DNA of 64,000 nt from Pseudomonas azotoformans (GTDB taxonomy: Bacteria > Pseudomonadota > Gammaproteobacteria > Pseudomonadales > Pseudomonadaceae), in the NCBI RefSeq assembly GCF_001579805.1, contig NZ_CP014546.1:310001-374000 (forward strand), given 5' to 3'. Below are positions 1 through 8,336 of the stretch, in pieces; position 1 is the stretch's first letter; each line of letters opens with the position of its first letter. The notes beneath the pieces were generated by a model. The model did no database searches. It was not told the origin of the DNA and saw nothing but the letters and a program-made list of their open reading frames with translations. The translations under genes were made by a program, and so were the position numbers.

Positions 1-1
1 C

Positions 2-721
2 ATGGACCGCCTGTTCAGCGTGGAAATCGACGTCAACGACGTGGCCTGTTTCATCATCGAGCCGGTGCAGGGCGAAGGCGGGTTCCTGGCGCTGGACATT
101 GAATTCGCCCAGGCGCTGCGGCGCTTTTGCGACGAAAACAACATTCTGCTGATTGCCGATGAAATCCAATCGGGCTTTGGCCGTACCGGCGAGCGTTTTG
201 CTTTCTCGCGCCTGGGGATCGAGCCGGACTTGATCCTGCTGGGTAAAAGCATCGCCGGCGGTGTACCGCTGGGCGCCGTCGTAGGGCGCAAGGCGTTGAT
301 GGACAACCTGCCCAAAGGTGGCCTGGGCGGCACGTACTCCGGCAATCCCATCGCCTGTGCAGCAGCGCTGGCAACGCTGGATGCAATGACCGATGAACAC
401 CTGAAAACCTGGGGCTCACAGCAAGAAGAAGCCATCGTCAGCCGTTATGAGACCTGGCGTGCACAAGGCCTGACACCCTACCTCGGCCGCCTGACCGGCA
501 TTGGTTCCATGCGCGGCATCGAACTGGCCAACACCGACGGCACACCCGCGCCGAAACAGCTGGCCCAACTACTCGGCCTGGCGCGGGACGCCGGTTTGTT
601 GCTGATGCCCAGCGGCAAGTCGCGGCACATCATCCGCCTGCTGGCACCGCTGACCATCGAGCCTGCGGTGCTGGAGGAAGGCCTGGAAATTCTCGAGGCC
701 TGCCTCAAACAGTTGGACTAG
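2..721 (+). CDS. Class III PLP-dependent aminotransferase, 5'-truncated
   Basis: This is the C-terminal part of a class III (GabT/ornithine-type) aminotransferase, which moves an amino group from an omega-amine or amino acid to a keto acid. The reading frame is open at the window edge, so the ATG at position 2 is probably internal. The family motifs EPVQGEGG (residues 20-27), IADEIQSGFGRTG (51-63) and the PLP-lysine motif LLGKS (Lys82 of this fragment) are all present, as is a GTYSGNP motif. These favour a 4-aminobutyrate-type transaminase, but the substrate cannot be fixed without the N-terminal half. The stop codon overlaps the stop of the convergent cytochrome gene inside a CTAG. Confidence 0.85.
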   Translation: MDRLFSVEIDVNDVACFIIEPVQGEGGFLALDIEFAQALRRFCDENNILLIADEIQSGFGRTGERFAFSRLGIEPDLILLGKSIAGGVPLGAVVGRKALMDNLPKGGLGGTYSGNPIACAAALATLDAMTDEHLKTWGSQQEEAIVSRYETWRAQGLTPYLGRLTGIGSMRGIELANTDGTPAPKQLAQLLGLARDAGLLLMPSGKSRHIIRLLAPLTIEPAVLEEGLEILEACLKQLD

Positions 722-2742
722 TAACGCGCATCGACAGGTTTACCGCCGTTCGGCCAATCCTTGACCTTGTCCGGGAAGTCCGGGCGCGGTTGGCCGGAGA
801 AATACGCCGCCACATCCACCGCTTCCTGGTCCGACAAGCCGCCCTGCCCCAACGGGAATTTCTCGTGGAAGCCAATCGGCATGTTGCGTTTGACGAACGC
901 CGCGGCCGTGTAGGTGCGCGCCATGCCGGCACCGATGTTGAACGATTGATCGCCCCACAGCGGCGGATAGATCAGTTCGCCATCGGCCCGTGCCAGGCCC
1001 TGGCCGTTGTCGCCATGGCACACAGCGCATTGCTTGGCGTAGACCTGTTTGCCATTGGCCAGGTCCGGTTTGATCGCCGGGTCGACCTTGCCCACGCCGC
1101 GCCCGGCCACGTTGTCTTCGGGGCGGGTGTTGTTTTTCATCCAGTCGAAGTAGGCGACCATCGCTTGCATGTCCGCCGATTGCGGCGGCAGGGGTTTGCC
1201 ATTCATCGAGCGACGGAAGCAGCCATTGATGCGCTCTTCCAGGGTCACCACCTTGCCCGCGCGCGGCGCATAGCTGGGGAAAAACGCCGAGACGCCGACA
1301 AACGGCGAGCCATCCGCCACCGTGCCGGCATTGAGATGGCAACTGGTGCAATTGAGCGAGTTACCGACGTTGTTAGGCAGCAACTCCTTGGTTTGCAGGT
1401 GCAGGCGCATACCTCGAACCACCTGGTCGGCGTTGGGCGCCGCGAGCAACTCGGCCAGGCGCGGGGTTTCGAAGGCCGACGAATCGGTGGTAGCTGGGTT
1501 GAGTTGATCGCGCAGTTTCTTCACCTGGGCAGCGCTGATAGGCGTGCCTTCGTTACCCCAGCGGGTGCGCACGAAACTGAGGATCTCGGCGATTTCCTGA
1601 TCCTTCAAACGGGCGAAACCCGGCATGGTGTAGACCCGTGGATGCGTTGCCGTTTGTGCGGTTTCCCAGCCCGTCAGGGTGATGTGCAACAGTGACGTCG
1701 GGTTGCTGGACGCAATGCTCGGGTTGCCGGCCAGGGGTGGGAACAGACCTTTCACACCCGCACCGTCGCTGCGATGACAGTCGCTGCAGAACTGCAGGTA
1801 CCCCAGGCCGCCACGGCTGGTGAACAGATCTGCCGGTGGCGTGGCAGGCGCCAGGGCCACGGACGGCATGGGCAGGTCGTCCTTGCCGGGCGGCAGCGAC
1901 TTCAGATAGCTAGCGATGGCGGTCAGGTCATCATCGCTAAAGTGTTGGGTGCTGTGGTGAATCACATCGGCCATGTTGCCGGCGACCGTGGCAAAGCGGT
2001 TCTGCCCGGTCTTGAGCAGTTGCACGGTGTCTTCCACCGTCCACAGGTTGCGCAGGCTCAGGGCACGCCAATGCTCGACGGTTTCACCGGCCAGGTAGTG
2101 CTGGCCGCTGGAGCCTTCGTCGCTCATGGCTTTTTCCTGGAACGCGATGCCCCGTGGCGTGTGGCAGGAGCCACAGTGGCCCAGGCCCTGGACCAGGTAG
2201 GCGCCACGGTTGAGTGGTTCGTCGCGTGCCGGATCCGGCTTGAAAAGCCGTTTATCGACGAAGGCGAAATTCCACAGGGCCAGGCCCCAGCGCTGGTTGA
2301 ACGGAAAACCCATGTCCGCCTCAAGATTGGCCTGCTGCACCGGCTCGACGCCTTGCATCAGGTAGGCAAACAGGGCACGCATGTCCGTTTCGCTCATCTT
2401 GGCGTAGGACGGATACGGCATCGCCGGGTACAGGTTCATCCCCGTCGGCGTCACGCCTTCGCGCATGACGCGGTCAAACTGCTCGAAAGTGTAGGCGCCA
2501 ATGCCAGTCTCGCGGTCCGGCGTGATGTTGCTCGAAAAGATCGTGCCCATTGGCGTGCTCAGTTCCAGGCCGCCGGCCATCACCTTGCCTTGCTTGGCGG
2601 TGTGGCAGGCGATGCAGTCGCCCAGTTGCGCAACGTATTTGCCCTGTTCGATCAGCGAAGCGTCGGGAACGTTGGCGTGCAGGGGAAGAGACAAGCAGAG
2701 CGTCGCCCCCAGCAAGGCCAGGCGGGAAAGGGAAAGCGCCAT
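718..2742 (-). CDS. Pentaheme cytochrome c: AdhB-like triheme part fused to a TsdA-like diheme part
   Basis: This 674-residue periplasmic c-type cytochrome has five CxxCH haem-binding motifs, at residues 43-47, 190-194, 319-323, 465-469 and 572-576, after a signal peptide of about 23 residues. The first 400 residues resemble the triheme cytochrome subunit of membrane alcohol/aldehyde dehydrogenases, which passes electrons to ubiquinone. From about residue 430 the pattern changes to that of thiosulfate dehydrogenase TsdA: a haem motif, a GVSAFFP segment, then VTLEERINGCF with Cys508 where TsdA has its cysteine haem ligand, and a second haem. No dehydrogenase catalytic subunit lies beside it. 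An AAGGA ribosome site precedes the ATG. The five haems are certain; the thiosulfate role is inferred. Confidence 0.85.
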   Translation of the reverse strand: MALSLSRLALLGATLCLSLPLHANVPDASLIEQGKYVAQLGDCIACHTAKQGKVMAGGLELSTPMGTIFSSNITPDRETGIGAYTFEQFDRVMREGVTPTGMNLYPAMPYPSYAKMSETDMRALFAYLMQGVEPVQQANLEADMGFPFNQRWGLALWNFAFVDKRLFKPDPARDEPLNRGAYLVQGLGHCGSCHTPRGIAFQEKAMSDEGSSGQHYLAGETVEHWRALSLRNLWTVEDTVQLLKTGQNRFATVAGNMADVIHHSTQHFSDDDLTAIASYLKSLPPGKDDLPMPSVALAPATPPADLFTSRGGLGYLQFCSDCHRSDGAGVKGLFPPLAGNPSIASSNPTSLLHITLTGWETAQTATHPRVYTMPGFARLKDQEIAEILSFVRTRWGNEGTPISAAQVKKLRDQLNPATTDSSAFETPRLAELLAAPNADQVVRGMRLHLQTKELLPNNVGNSLNCTSCHLNAGTVADGSPFVGVSAFFPSYAPRAGKVVTLEERINGCFRRSMNGKPLPPQSADMQAMVAYFDWMKNNTRPEDNVAGRGVGKVDPAIKPDLANGKQVYAKQCAVCHGDNGQGLARADGELIYPPLWGDQSFNIGAGMARTYTAAAFVKRNMPIGFHEKFPLGQGGLSDQEAVDVAAYFSGQPRPDFPDKVKDWPNGGKPVDARY

Positions 2743-2880
2743 CGCATTAGTCCTTTAATAACCTGGCGTGGGGCGGTCCCCTCAGCGCAGGTCAGTGGTC
2801 GTTTTTATGGGTTCATCAGGCCTCTGTGTTGTAACGGTTTTGGGGGCGGGGAGTGTTGATGTGGATCAGGGGCAAATAGC

Positions 2881-2896
2881 TGGCACGTCATTCGCT
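2881..2896 (+). promoter_or_regulatory. Sigma-54-type -24/-12 promoter candidate for yefM-yoeB
   Basis: TGGCACG, four bases, then TCGCT matches the RpoN consensus (TGGCACG-N4-TTGCW) with one mismatch and keeps the GG-N10-GC core. A start near 2906 would give a leader of about 65 bases to the yefM ATG. No activator site was identified, so this is a sequence match only. Confidence 0.5.
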
Positions 2897-2925
2897 CGAC
2901 CGTTGATAAGATACCCCTTGAAGAC

Positions 2926-2945
2926 CTGTACGTATTTCTGTACGT
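2926..2945 (+). promoter_or_regulatory. Probable YefM-YoeB operator
   Basis: The octamer CTGTACGT occurs twice (2926-2933 and 2938-2945), 12 bp apart, just upstream of yefM. The YefM antitoxin of E. coli recognises TGTACA-containing repeats, so these two near-matches, about one helical turn apart, are the likely autoregulatory operator. Confidence 0.6.
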
Positions 2946-2971
2946 TCCAGCCATCGAACGAGGACACCGTC

Positions 2972-3226
2972 ATGGAAACTATCAACTACACCAATGCCCG
3001 CGCTCATCTGGCCGAAACAATGGACCGGGTTAACGAAGATCACATTCCACTGCTACTGACCCGGCAAAAGGGTGAGCCGGTGGTGATGATTTCACTGTCA
3101 GAATTCAATGCCCTTGAAGAGACTGCCTATCTGCTGCGCTCGCCTAAAAATGCCGAACGCCTCATCAACTCAGTCAACAGCCTGAGAGCCGGTAAAGCGA
3201 AGCCAAGGCGGTTAATTGAAGAATGA
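2972..3226 (+). CDS. yefM: YefM-type antitoxin
   Basis: This 84-residue antitoxin of the Phd/YefM family neutralises the YoeB endoribonuclease by binding it and represses its own operon. The N-terminal part (METINYTNARAHLAETMDRV, then VVMISLSEFNALEETAYLL) is the typical Phd/YefM DNA-binding fold, and the charged tail contacts the toxin. The frame is open upstream, but the ATG at 2972 gives the usual family length and start. The gene overlaps yoeB by four bases (ATGA), the usual translational coupling of this module. Confidence 0.93.
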   Translation: METINYTNARAHLAETMDRVNEDHIPLLLTRQKGEPVVMISLSEFNALEETAYLLRSPKNAERLINSVNSLRAGKAKPRRLIEE

Positions 3227-3477
3227 AAATACTCTTTACCCCTGAGGGCTGGGACGACTATCTGTGGTTTCAACAGAACGACAAAGCAGGGCTCAAGCGT
3301 ATAAACCTGCTGATCAAAGCCATCCAGCGGGATCCATTCGAGGGCGTTGGCAAGCCTGAGCCGCTCAAACACAACCTGAGTGGTTTCTGGTCTCGACGGA
3401 TCACTGCAGAGCATCGTCTGGTTTATGGTATTGAAGACGACGAAGTGCAGATACTGATGTGCCGTTATCACTACTGA
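3223..3477 (+). CDS. yoeB: YoeB-type mRNA interferase toxin
   Basis: This 84-residue RelE/YoeB-family toxin cleaves mRNA in the ribosomal A site during translation. The length equals that of E. coli YoeB and the catalytic positions are conserved: Glu46, Arg65, and the C-terminal His83-Tyr84. It starts inside the last codons of yefM. The intact active-site residues suggest a functional toxin. Whether the system stabilises the chromosome region or acts in stress cannot be read from the sequence. Confidence 0.93.
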   Translation: MKILFTPEGWDDYLWFQQNDKAGLKRINLLIKAIQRDPFEGVGKPEPLKHNLSGFWSRRITAEHRLVYGIEDDEVQILMCRYHY

Positions 3478-3546
3478 CAGTATTTACCAGCAGTCACCTG
3501 ATACCTTCCGAAATCTAGCCAACGCATCTCTGCACGGACGCACACC

Positions 3547-4050
3547 ATGCTCGACATCCTCCAAGGCACGCCCATTTGGGTCTACGCCATTTACCTGTGG
3601 ATTTGCTACTACGGCATCAAGGCCTGCCTGGGCGGACGCGAGAATCGTCGCTCGCTGGTGATCCTGCCGGTGGTGCTGGTGGTGTGGTCGTTGATGTCAC
3701 TGGCGCCTTCAATCCTGTCGAGCGGCGCCTGGGTTGCCGGCGCGGTGCTGGGCAGCCTGATGGGGATGGTGTTGTTCAACGCTGAAGGGGCGCAACTGGA
3801 TGCCAATGGCGAGACCCTGGTATTGCCGGGCACCTGGAAAACCCTGCTGATCTCGCAACTGTTCTTCGCGGTGAAGTACTACTTCGGTTACCAGCAAGCC
3901 GTGCATCCGCTGCTGCTGAGCACGCCGTCGATGCTGATGGCAGTGGGAGGCGTGTCGGGGTTTACCGTAGGTCTGTTTTGCGGACGGGCCGTACGGTTGC
4001 AGCGGGCGCTGACGGCGTTGCGTCGGGATAAGGGCATTGTGCTGCCTTGA
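3547..4050 (+). CDS. Small integral membrane protein, DUF6622-like
   Basis: This 167-residue protein has about five hydrophobic segments (near residues 8-25, 38-55, 60-78, 98-118 and 125-147). It begins MLDILQGTPIWVYAIYLWIC, the usual opening of a family of uncharacterised Pseudomonas membrane proteins that I associate with DUF6622. No catalytic motif or transport signature is visible. It stands alone between the toxin-antitoxin pair and a soluble hypothetical gene in the same direction. Function unknown. Confidence 0.75.
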   Translation: MLDILQGTPIWVYAIYLWICYYGIKACLGGRENRRSLVILPVVLVVWSLMSLAPSILSSGAWVAGAVLGSLMGMVLFNAEGAQLDANGETLVLPGTWKTLLISQLFFAVKYYFGYQQAVHPLLLSTPSMLMAVGGVSGFTVGLFCGRAVRLQRALTALRRDKGIVLP

Positions 4051-4120
4051 CCTGACCTCCCTGCCCCCTGAAAATGCCCGACGCTTTTTTGTCCTCGTTT
4101 ACTGAAGTAGTGAAATTTCA

Positions 4121-4843
4121 ATGTCCGATTCTTACACCGAACAATCCGCCCCCGAAGAATCCGTAGTCGCCTTGCACGCCAAAGCTGAATACGAAAACGC
4201 CATCAATCTTTCACAGCACCTGCCTGCGGCCAAGATCATCAGCGAGATGGTGCTGGACGCGTTCCACACGTCCAAGGAAAGCGACCAGATCCGCGAACTG
4301 CGCGTGGCCATCCGTCAGGCCCACGATGCTTTCGACGACGACAAGGCCTACGACCTCATGGGCCAGCTCAAACAACTCAAGGACGCCGAGGCCGCCGATA
4401 ACGCTGCCCTGGAAGACCTGAGCAGCCAATTTTCGATCAGCCGTATCCTGTCCAGCTTCAAGGACGATCCCGAGTTCCAGGCGTTGGTCTATGGCCTGGC
4501 ATTGAAGGTGCTGAACCAGAGCCACCAGGCCATCAGCAACCCGAGCGCCGGCAAGAGCAAAACCTCACGGCCCAAGAAAGAAGCCGAAGTGTTTGTGATC
4601 AGCAAGGATGGCATCAGCGTCACCTTGCCGCTGCGCACGCCGCGCTCCAAGCCGAACGTCGACCGTGAAGTGTTCGAGTTCCTGGGCTTTGCATTCGTGG
4701 GTGAAGGCAGCGAAGCGGAGCTGGAAAGTGAAACCTTCGTCGACAACAGCGGCACCGAGCAACCGGTCACCCGCAAGAGCATCGTGACCGCCTTGCAGCA
4801 ACAAAGCGCCTTCGACGGCTACGCCATCAGCGCCCAGTCATGA
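4121..4843 (+). CDS. Hypothetical protein, charged and soluble
   Basis: I do not recognise this 240-residue protein. It has no signal peptide or membrane segment. Residues 10-135 are mostly charged alpha-helix; a short basic linker (GKSKTSRPKKEAE, about 150-162) leads to a beta-rich C-terminal part with an acidic patch (GEGSEAELESE). The linker and helical first half could suit nucleic-acid or protein binding, but nothing specific supports either. The ATG is preceded by only a weak ribosome site (GAAGTAGTG). A T-rich tract at 4085-4090 separates it from the gene before. Confidence 0.7.
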   Translation: MSDSYTEQSAPEESVVALHAKAEYENAINLSQHLPAAKIISEMVLDAFHTSKESDQIRELRVAIRQAHDAFDDDKAYDLMGQLKQLKDAEAADNAALEDLSSQFSISRILSSFKDDPEFQALVYGLALKVLNQSHQAISNPSAGKSKTSRPKKEAEVFVISKDGISVTLPLRTPRSKPNVDREVFEFLGFAFVGEGSEAELESETFVDNSGTEQPVTRKSIVTALQQQSAFDGYAISAQS

Positions 4844-4890
4844 CGTAGTGCAACGAGGCGTCCGCGTAATGCGGTGCGCCTCGTCCCCCC

Positions 4891-6093
4891 TCATGCCTGC
4901 TTGTTCCATAAGACCGTCGAGGTTTTCATCACTCCAACGGCGACGGCGAACAGCAATAAGATAAAACCTGCCAACAACCATGGCGACGGCAAGGACGGCC
5001 GGGAGACCAGCATGAACGCCAGCGACGGCGCGATCATGACGCCGATATTCACGCCCGCCGAGTAGTAGCCAAGGTTGCGGTCCACCGTGCCACGGCTGGA
5101 GATGCTGCTGATGTAGTGGGTAATGCCGGGGAACACGATCATCTCGCCAAGGCTCCACAACACCGTGGCCACCATCAACAGTGCCGCCACCTGTCCGAAT
5201 CCCATCAAAAAGAAGCCAACGCCCGCCAGCAGGAACCCTGCAACTAGCGAGCGGCTACTGGACACGTGTGCCATACGCAGGTTGATCGGCACTTCGAACA
5301 TAATCACTAACAGTGCATTGATGAAGAAGATGACGCCCACGTAATACGTAGGCAGCGAGGTGTAATGGATGATGAAGGCCGACAGAAACGTGGGGGGCAA
5401 GGCGTAAGCCACATGCACCGGCAGTGCCGCCAGCAATATCACCAGCAGCCGCGAGCGTTCATGGGCCGCCACCTCGGGCAACCCCTCGCCTTTGCCGGCG
5501 ACAGGCAAGCCCGACGTCGTGGGTGTTGCTCGCCCGAACATCAGGCACGCACCGAAGGCCAACAGCGACAGGGCCGCGTTGATGTAGAACACCGCATCCG
5601 CATTGCGCAGGAACACCAGGCTTCCCAGCAAGGGCCCGATGGCCATCCCGATATTGATTGCGAGGCGGTTACAGGAAAACGCCACTTTGCGAGCATCCAG
5701 CGAGCTGTGAGCAACCGTCTCGGAGTACGTCGCGGGCGTGAACGCTTCGTAACAGGCGCCCCAGAGAAAAGACAGCAGCAAGAGTGCAAGGGTGTTGTCC
5801 ACCGAAGGGATGATCAGCAGCAGCAACGCATTGAACAGCAGTGAAGCCAGGATCACCCGATGCGCCGAGAAACGCTTGATGACCGCGCCGATAACCAGGT
5901 CGGTGCATAACGCTCCGGCACCGTACAATCCCACCAATAGCCCGGCAGTGCCCGACGATACGGCGTGTTGCTGGATCAGGTACGCCGCATAGAAGGGAAA
6001 CGCGAGGGTCCCCATACGGAACACCAAGGTGATCATGAACAGTGACTGCAGCCGAGCATTCAGGCTGCGCAAGGCTCGGTAAGTGCCCATCAT
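4891..6093 (-). CDS. MFS transporter (drug/metabolite efflux type)
   Basis: This major facilitator superfamily protein has about 12 membrane segments and roughly 400 residues. The GAVIKRFSAHR loop between helices 2 and 3 corresponds to the MFS motif A region. The substrate is not evident; the closest general pattern is the MDR/YdeE-like group. The frame continues upstream to an ATG at 6147 that has no ribosome site. I prefer the ATG pair at 6093/6090 because a short leader ORF with a good ribosome site ends exactly there (TGATG). It lies downstream of, and parallel to, a LuxR-type regulator that may control it. Confidence 0.85.
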   Translation of the reverse strand: MMGTYRALRSLNARLQSLFMITLVFRMGTLAFPFYAAYLIQQHAVSSGTAGLLVGLYGAGALCTDLVIGAVIKRFSAHRVILASLLFNALLLLIIPSVDNTLALLLLSFLWGACYEAFTPATYSETVAHSSLDARKVAFSCNRLAINIGMAIGPLLGSLVFLRNADAVFYINAALSLLAFGACLMFGRATPTTSGLPVAGKGEGLPEVAAHERSRLLVILLAALPVHVAYALPPTFLSAFIIHYTSLPTYYVGVIFFINALLVIMFEVPINLRMAHVSSSRSLVAGFLLAGVGFFLMGFGQVAALLMVATVLWSLGEMIVFPGITHYISSISSRGTVDRNLGYYSAGVNIGVMIAPSLAFMLVSRPSLPSPWLLAGFILLLFAVAVGVMKTSTVLWNKQA

Positions 6094-6128
6094 CGGGACA
6101 CCCTGCAACCGGTTTCGCAACGTTTCAT
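6090..6128 (-). CDS. Possible 12-residue leader peptide coupled to the MFS gene
   Basis: A 13-codon ORF (MKRCETGCRVSR) has a strong ribosome site, GAGGGAG, eight to nine bases before its ATG. Its TGA stop overlaps the start of the MFS frame. The arrangement would allow translational coupling. No run of a single amino acid is present, so classical attenuation is not suggested. Confidence 0.35.
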   Translation of the reverse strand: MKRCETGCRVSR

Positions 6129-6264
6129 GGAAACACTCCCTCGCCATGACGATGCCGGCTCATCCGGCATCGGACTCAATAGCGGGGAAACGTAATGCAC
6201 CTCTGCCCGGCCAACAAGCTGCCCATATGGACAGGTAGACAGCAGCGCCGGACCCGTTCGGGGC

Positions 6265-6957
6265 TTATGATGGCGAACGTATGTAACCCAGTTCCAAGGC
6301 CCTGCGAACCGCTGACTTGCCGTTGGTGACGTCCAACTTGGCGAAGATGTTGGTCATGTGGAATTTGACCGTATGGGACGTCATGCTGGTCAGGAGCGCC
6401 ACCTCGTTGTAGGTCTTGCCCAGGCTCGACCAGGACAAGACTTCAGTCTCGCGGGGCGTCAGCACGTTAGGCCGCTCGACGGGCGGGCGGTTTTCCAGGG
6501 CCTCGTCATAGACCGACACCAACAACATCTGCAGCTCACTCAGGTTCGCCAGCACTGTCTCGCGAAACTGCTGGCCTTCACCGAAGCTGCAAAGGTTAAG
6601 CACCGAGTAGAACCCCTGATTGCCATGCACGATAAAACTGGCGCCTTCGCCCACCGGTTTGCACGGGCCCGGCACAGGCACCGCGTCGGCGGCAGGTTTG
6701 AGCAGGTTTTCGTCACTCCAGAAAAACGGTTTGATGCGTTTGCGGGTGAGGGAGACCAGCCGGTCGCGCCGATAAAAATCATCGGCGGTGTCGGACTGCT
6801 CCAAGGCTTCGGGGTAGTTGGAAATGATCTCGGCTTCATCCAGCGTAGGCCCGCACTGGTAGACCTCGAAATGTCCCAGCCCGCGCCGGCTCAGTTCGAC
6901 GTCGAGTAATTGCCGCACGGATTCGGGCGCATCGTTGGGTTGGACATTGCGTCGCAT
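6265..6957 (-). CDS. LuxR-family regulator with autoinducer-binding-like domain (LuxR solo)
   Basis: This regulator of about 230 residues joins an N-terminal autoinducer-binding-like domain to a C-terminal GerE/LuxR helix-turn-helix (LTPRETEVLSWSSLGKTYNEVA onward, ending near ALELGYIR). The segment FYRRDRLVSL...PFFWSD has the layout of acyl-homoserine lactone receptors, although the usual Asp-Pro pair is not intact, so the ligand may differ. No luxI-type synthase lies in the window, which makes it a solo. The chosen ATG at 6957 has AAGGA eight bases upstream; the frame extends further to 7038 without such support. It precedes the MFS gene on the same strand. Confidence 0.85.
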   Translation of the reverse strand: MRRNVQPNDAPESVRQLLDVELSRRGLGHFEVYQCGPTLDEAEIISNYPEALEQSDTADDFYRRDRLVSLTRKRIKPFFWSDENLLKPAADAVPVPGPCKPVGEGASFIVHGNQGFYSVLNLCSFGEGQQFRETVLANLSELQMLLVSVYDEALENRPPVERPNVLTPRETEVLSWSSLGKTYNEVALLTSMTSHTVKFHMTNIFAKLDVTNGKSAVRRALELGYIRSPS

Positions 6958-7099
6958 AGGTATCGTCCTTGATCGTTGACTACGGAATGAGCCCGGCGAC
7001 CTGAGCTGAAGGCTTCTATCCCGAAGCGCTTGAGACAACGTCGACTCATTGCGTAAAAAATACGCCGTAAAGGACGAGAATGAAACAGGTCCCAGGGGC

Positions 7100-8191
7100 T
7101 TAAATACTCACGATCTGCTGCGCGAACACCTCGCGAAAACGCTGCATTTCCTGCTGGTTACCCACCGTCACCCGCACCCACTGCGGCCAGCCTTTAAACA
7201 CTCGTCCGATCAGCACACCCTGCGCCGCCAGCTTTTCGATCACCTGCTCCGCCGGCTGCTTCACGTCGATCATGAAGCAATTGGCCTGGGAAGCCGTGCA
7301 GGTGAAACCACGCCCCTTCAACCAGGCTACGGTTTCATCACGCAGTTGATTGTTGAGCGCCTTGCGTTGTGGCAACAGCTTTACGTCCTCCAGGCTGGCC
7401 AGGCCGCCGAGCAAGGTGGTGCCAGCCGGCACGTTGTCGCCGCCAAACACGGCCAATCGCTCCAGCAACGCTGGATGCCCGATGGCCAAGCCCAGGCGGG
7501 CGCCGGCCATGCCGTAGATTTTCGAGAAGGTGCGCAGCACCAGCAGGTCGTCGTGGTCCTTGACCCAACTGACCACGCTGGGTACGTCGGCGAAGTCGAT
7601 GTAAGCCTCGTCCACCACCAGCACACTGCCTTGGGGTTTGTTCGCCAACGCGTGGCGGATGGCCTCGGTCGGTGTAATGGTGCCAGTGGGATTGTTGGGG
7701 TTGCACAGGTAGAGCATGCCGGCCTGCGGATCGGCTGCGAGCATGGCCGGAATGTCGTGAGCATGCTCGGCATCCAGGCTGACTTCCTTCACCGGCGCCT
7801 TGTTCGACTCGGCGGCCTGGCGCGGCACTTCATAAGACGGTGTGGCCATCACCAGGCCGCGGGTTTCGGTGGTGAATGCGAGTACGGCATAACGCAACGC
7901 GGCCATGGAGCCTGCAAACACTGCCACCTGTTCTTCGGCAATACCCTGCTGTTGGGCAAATAACCCGGCCAGCGCGTACATGTGGTTGTAGGGATAACGC
8001 CCGGACGTCGCGATACCTCGCTGCATCGCCTCACGCGCAGCGCCTGAGGGGCCGTAGGGGCTTTCGTTGTAGTTGAGGCGTACCTTGTCAGACTTTGCTG
8101 GCGGCGGCGCTGCCATCGCCCAATCCAGCCGCCCCAGCAATGGCAGGGCAGCACTTATAGCGAGAAGGGACCGACGACTAACGCTGACCAT
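7100..8191 (-). CDS. Tat-exported HisC-like PLP aminotransferase
   Basis: This class I/II aminotransferase resembles histidinol-phosphate aminotransferase: LNYNESPYGPS near the N-terminus, NPNNPTG for cofactor contact, DEAYIDFAD, and TFSKIYGMAGARLG with the PLP lysine. Unlike cytosolic HisC it opens with SRRSLLAISAALPLLG followed by an AMAA cleavage-like site, a twin-arginine signal. A periplasmic PLP enzyme must be folded with its cofactor before export, which is what the Tat route allows. AAGGAG precedes the ATG at 8191, so I use this start rather than the one at 8227. The substrate is unknown. It sits just downstream of the cyo operon terminator. Confidence 0.85.
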   Translation of the reverse strand: MVSVSRRSLLAISAALPLLGRLDWAMAAPPPAKSDKVRLNYNESPYGPSGAAREAMQRGIATSGRYPYNHMYALAGLFAQQQGIAEEQVAVFAGSMAALRYAVLAFTTETRGLVMATPSYEVPRQAAESNKAPVKEVSLDAEHAHDIPAMLAADPQAGMLYLCNPNNPTGTITPTEAIRHALANKPQGSVLVVDEAYIDFADVPSVVSWVKDHDDLLVLRTFSKIYGMAGARLGLAIGHPALLERLAVFGGDNVPAGTTLLGGLASLEDVKLLPQRKALNNQLRDETVAWLKGRGFTCTASQANCFMIDVKQPAEQVIEKLAAQGVLIGRVFKGWPQWVRVTVGNQQEMQRFREVFAQQIVSI

Positions 8192-8285
8192 GTGGCAACT
8201 CCTTGTTGGCGAGGGATGGATTCGCACAGCTCGTACTCAAGGGTATGACGATAAAAATACCCAGGGATTTAAACCACCGCCCAAG

Positions 8286-8322
8286 AAAAAGCCCCGCGCT
8301 TCTCTCGAAGGCGGGGCTTTTT
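8286..8322. terminator. Bidirectional terminator after cyoE
   Basis: AAAAAGCCCCGC and GCGGGGCTTTTT form a long stem with A and T tracts on both sides. It ends the cyoABCDE transcript on the minus strand. Confidence 0.85.
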
Positions 8323-8336
8323 CACTGCGGGACCAC

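Noticed and set aside
718..721. CTAG shared by two convergent stop codons
   Set aside because: It is a compact arrangement but a common chance result of convergent genes.
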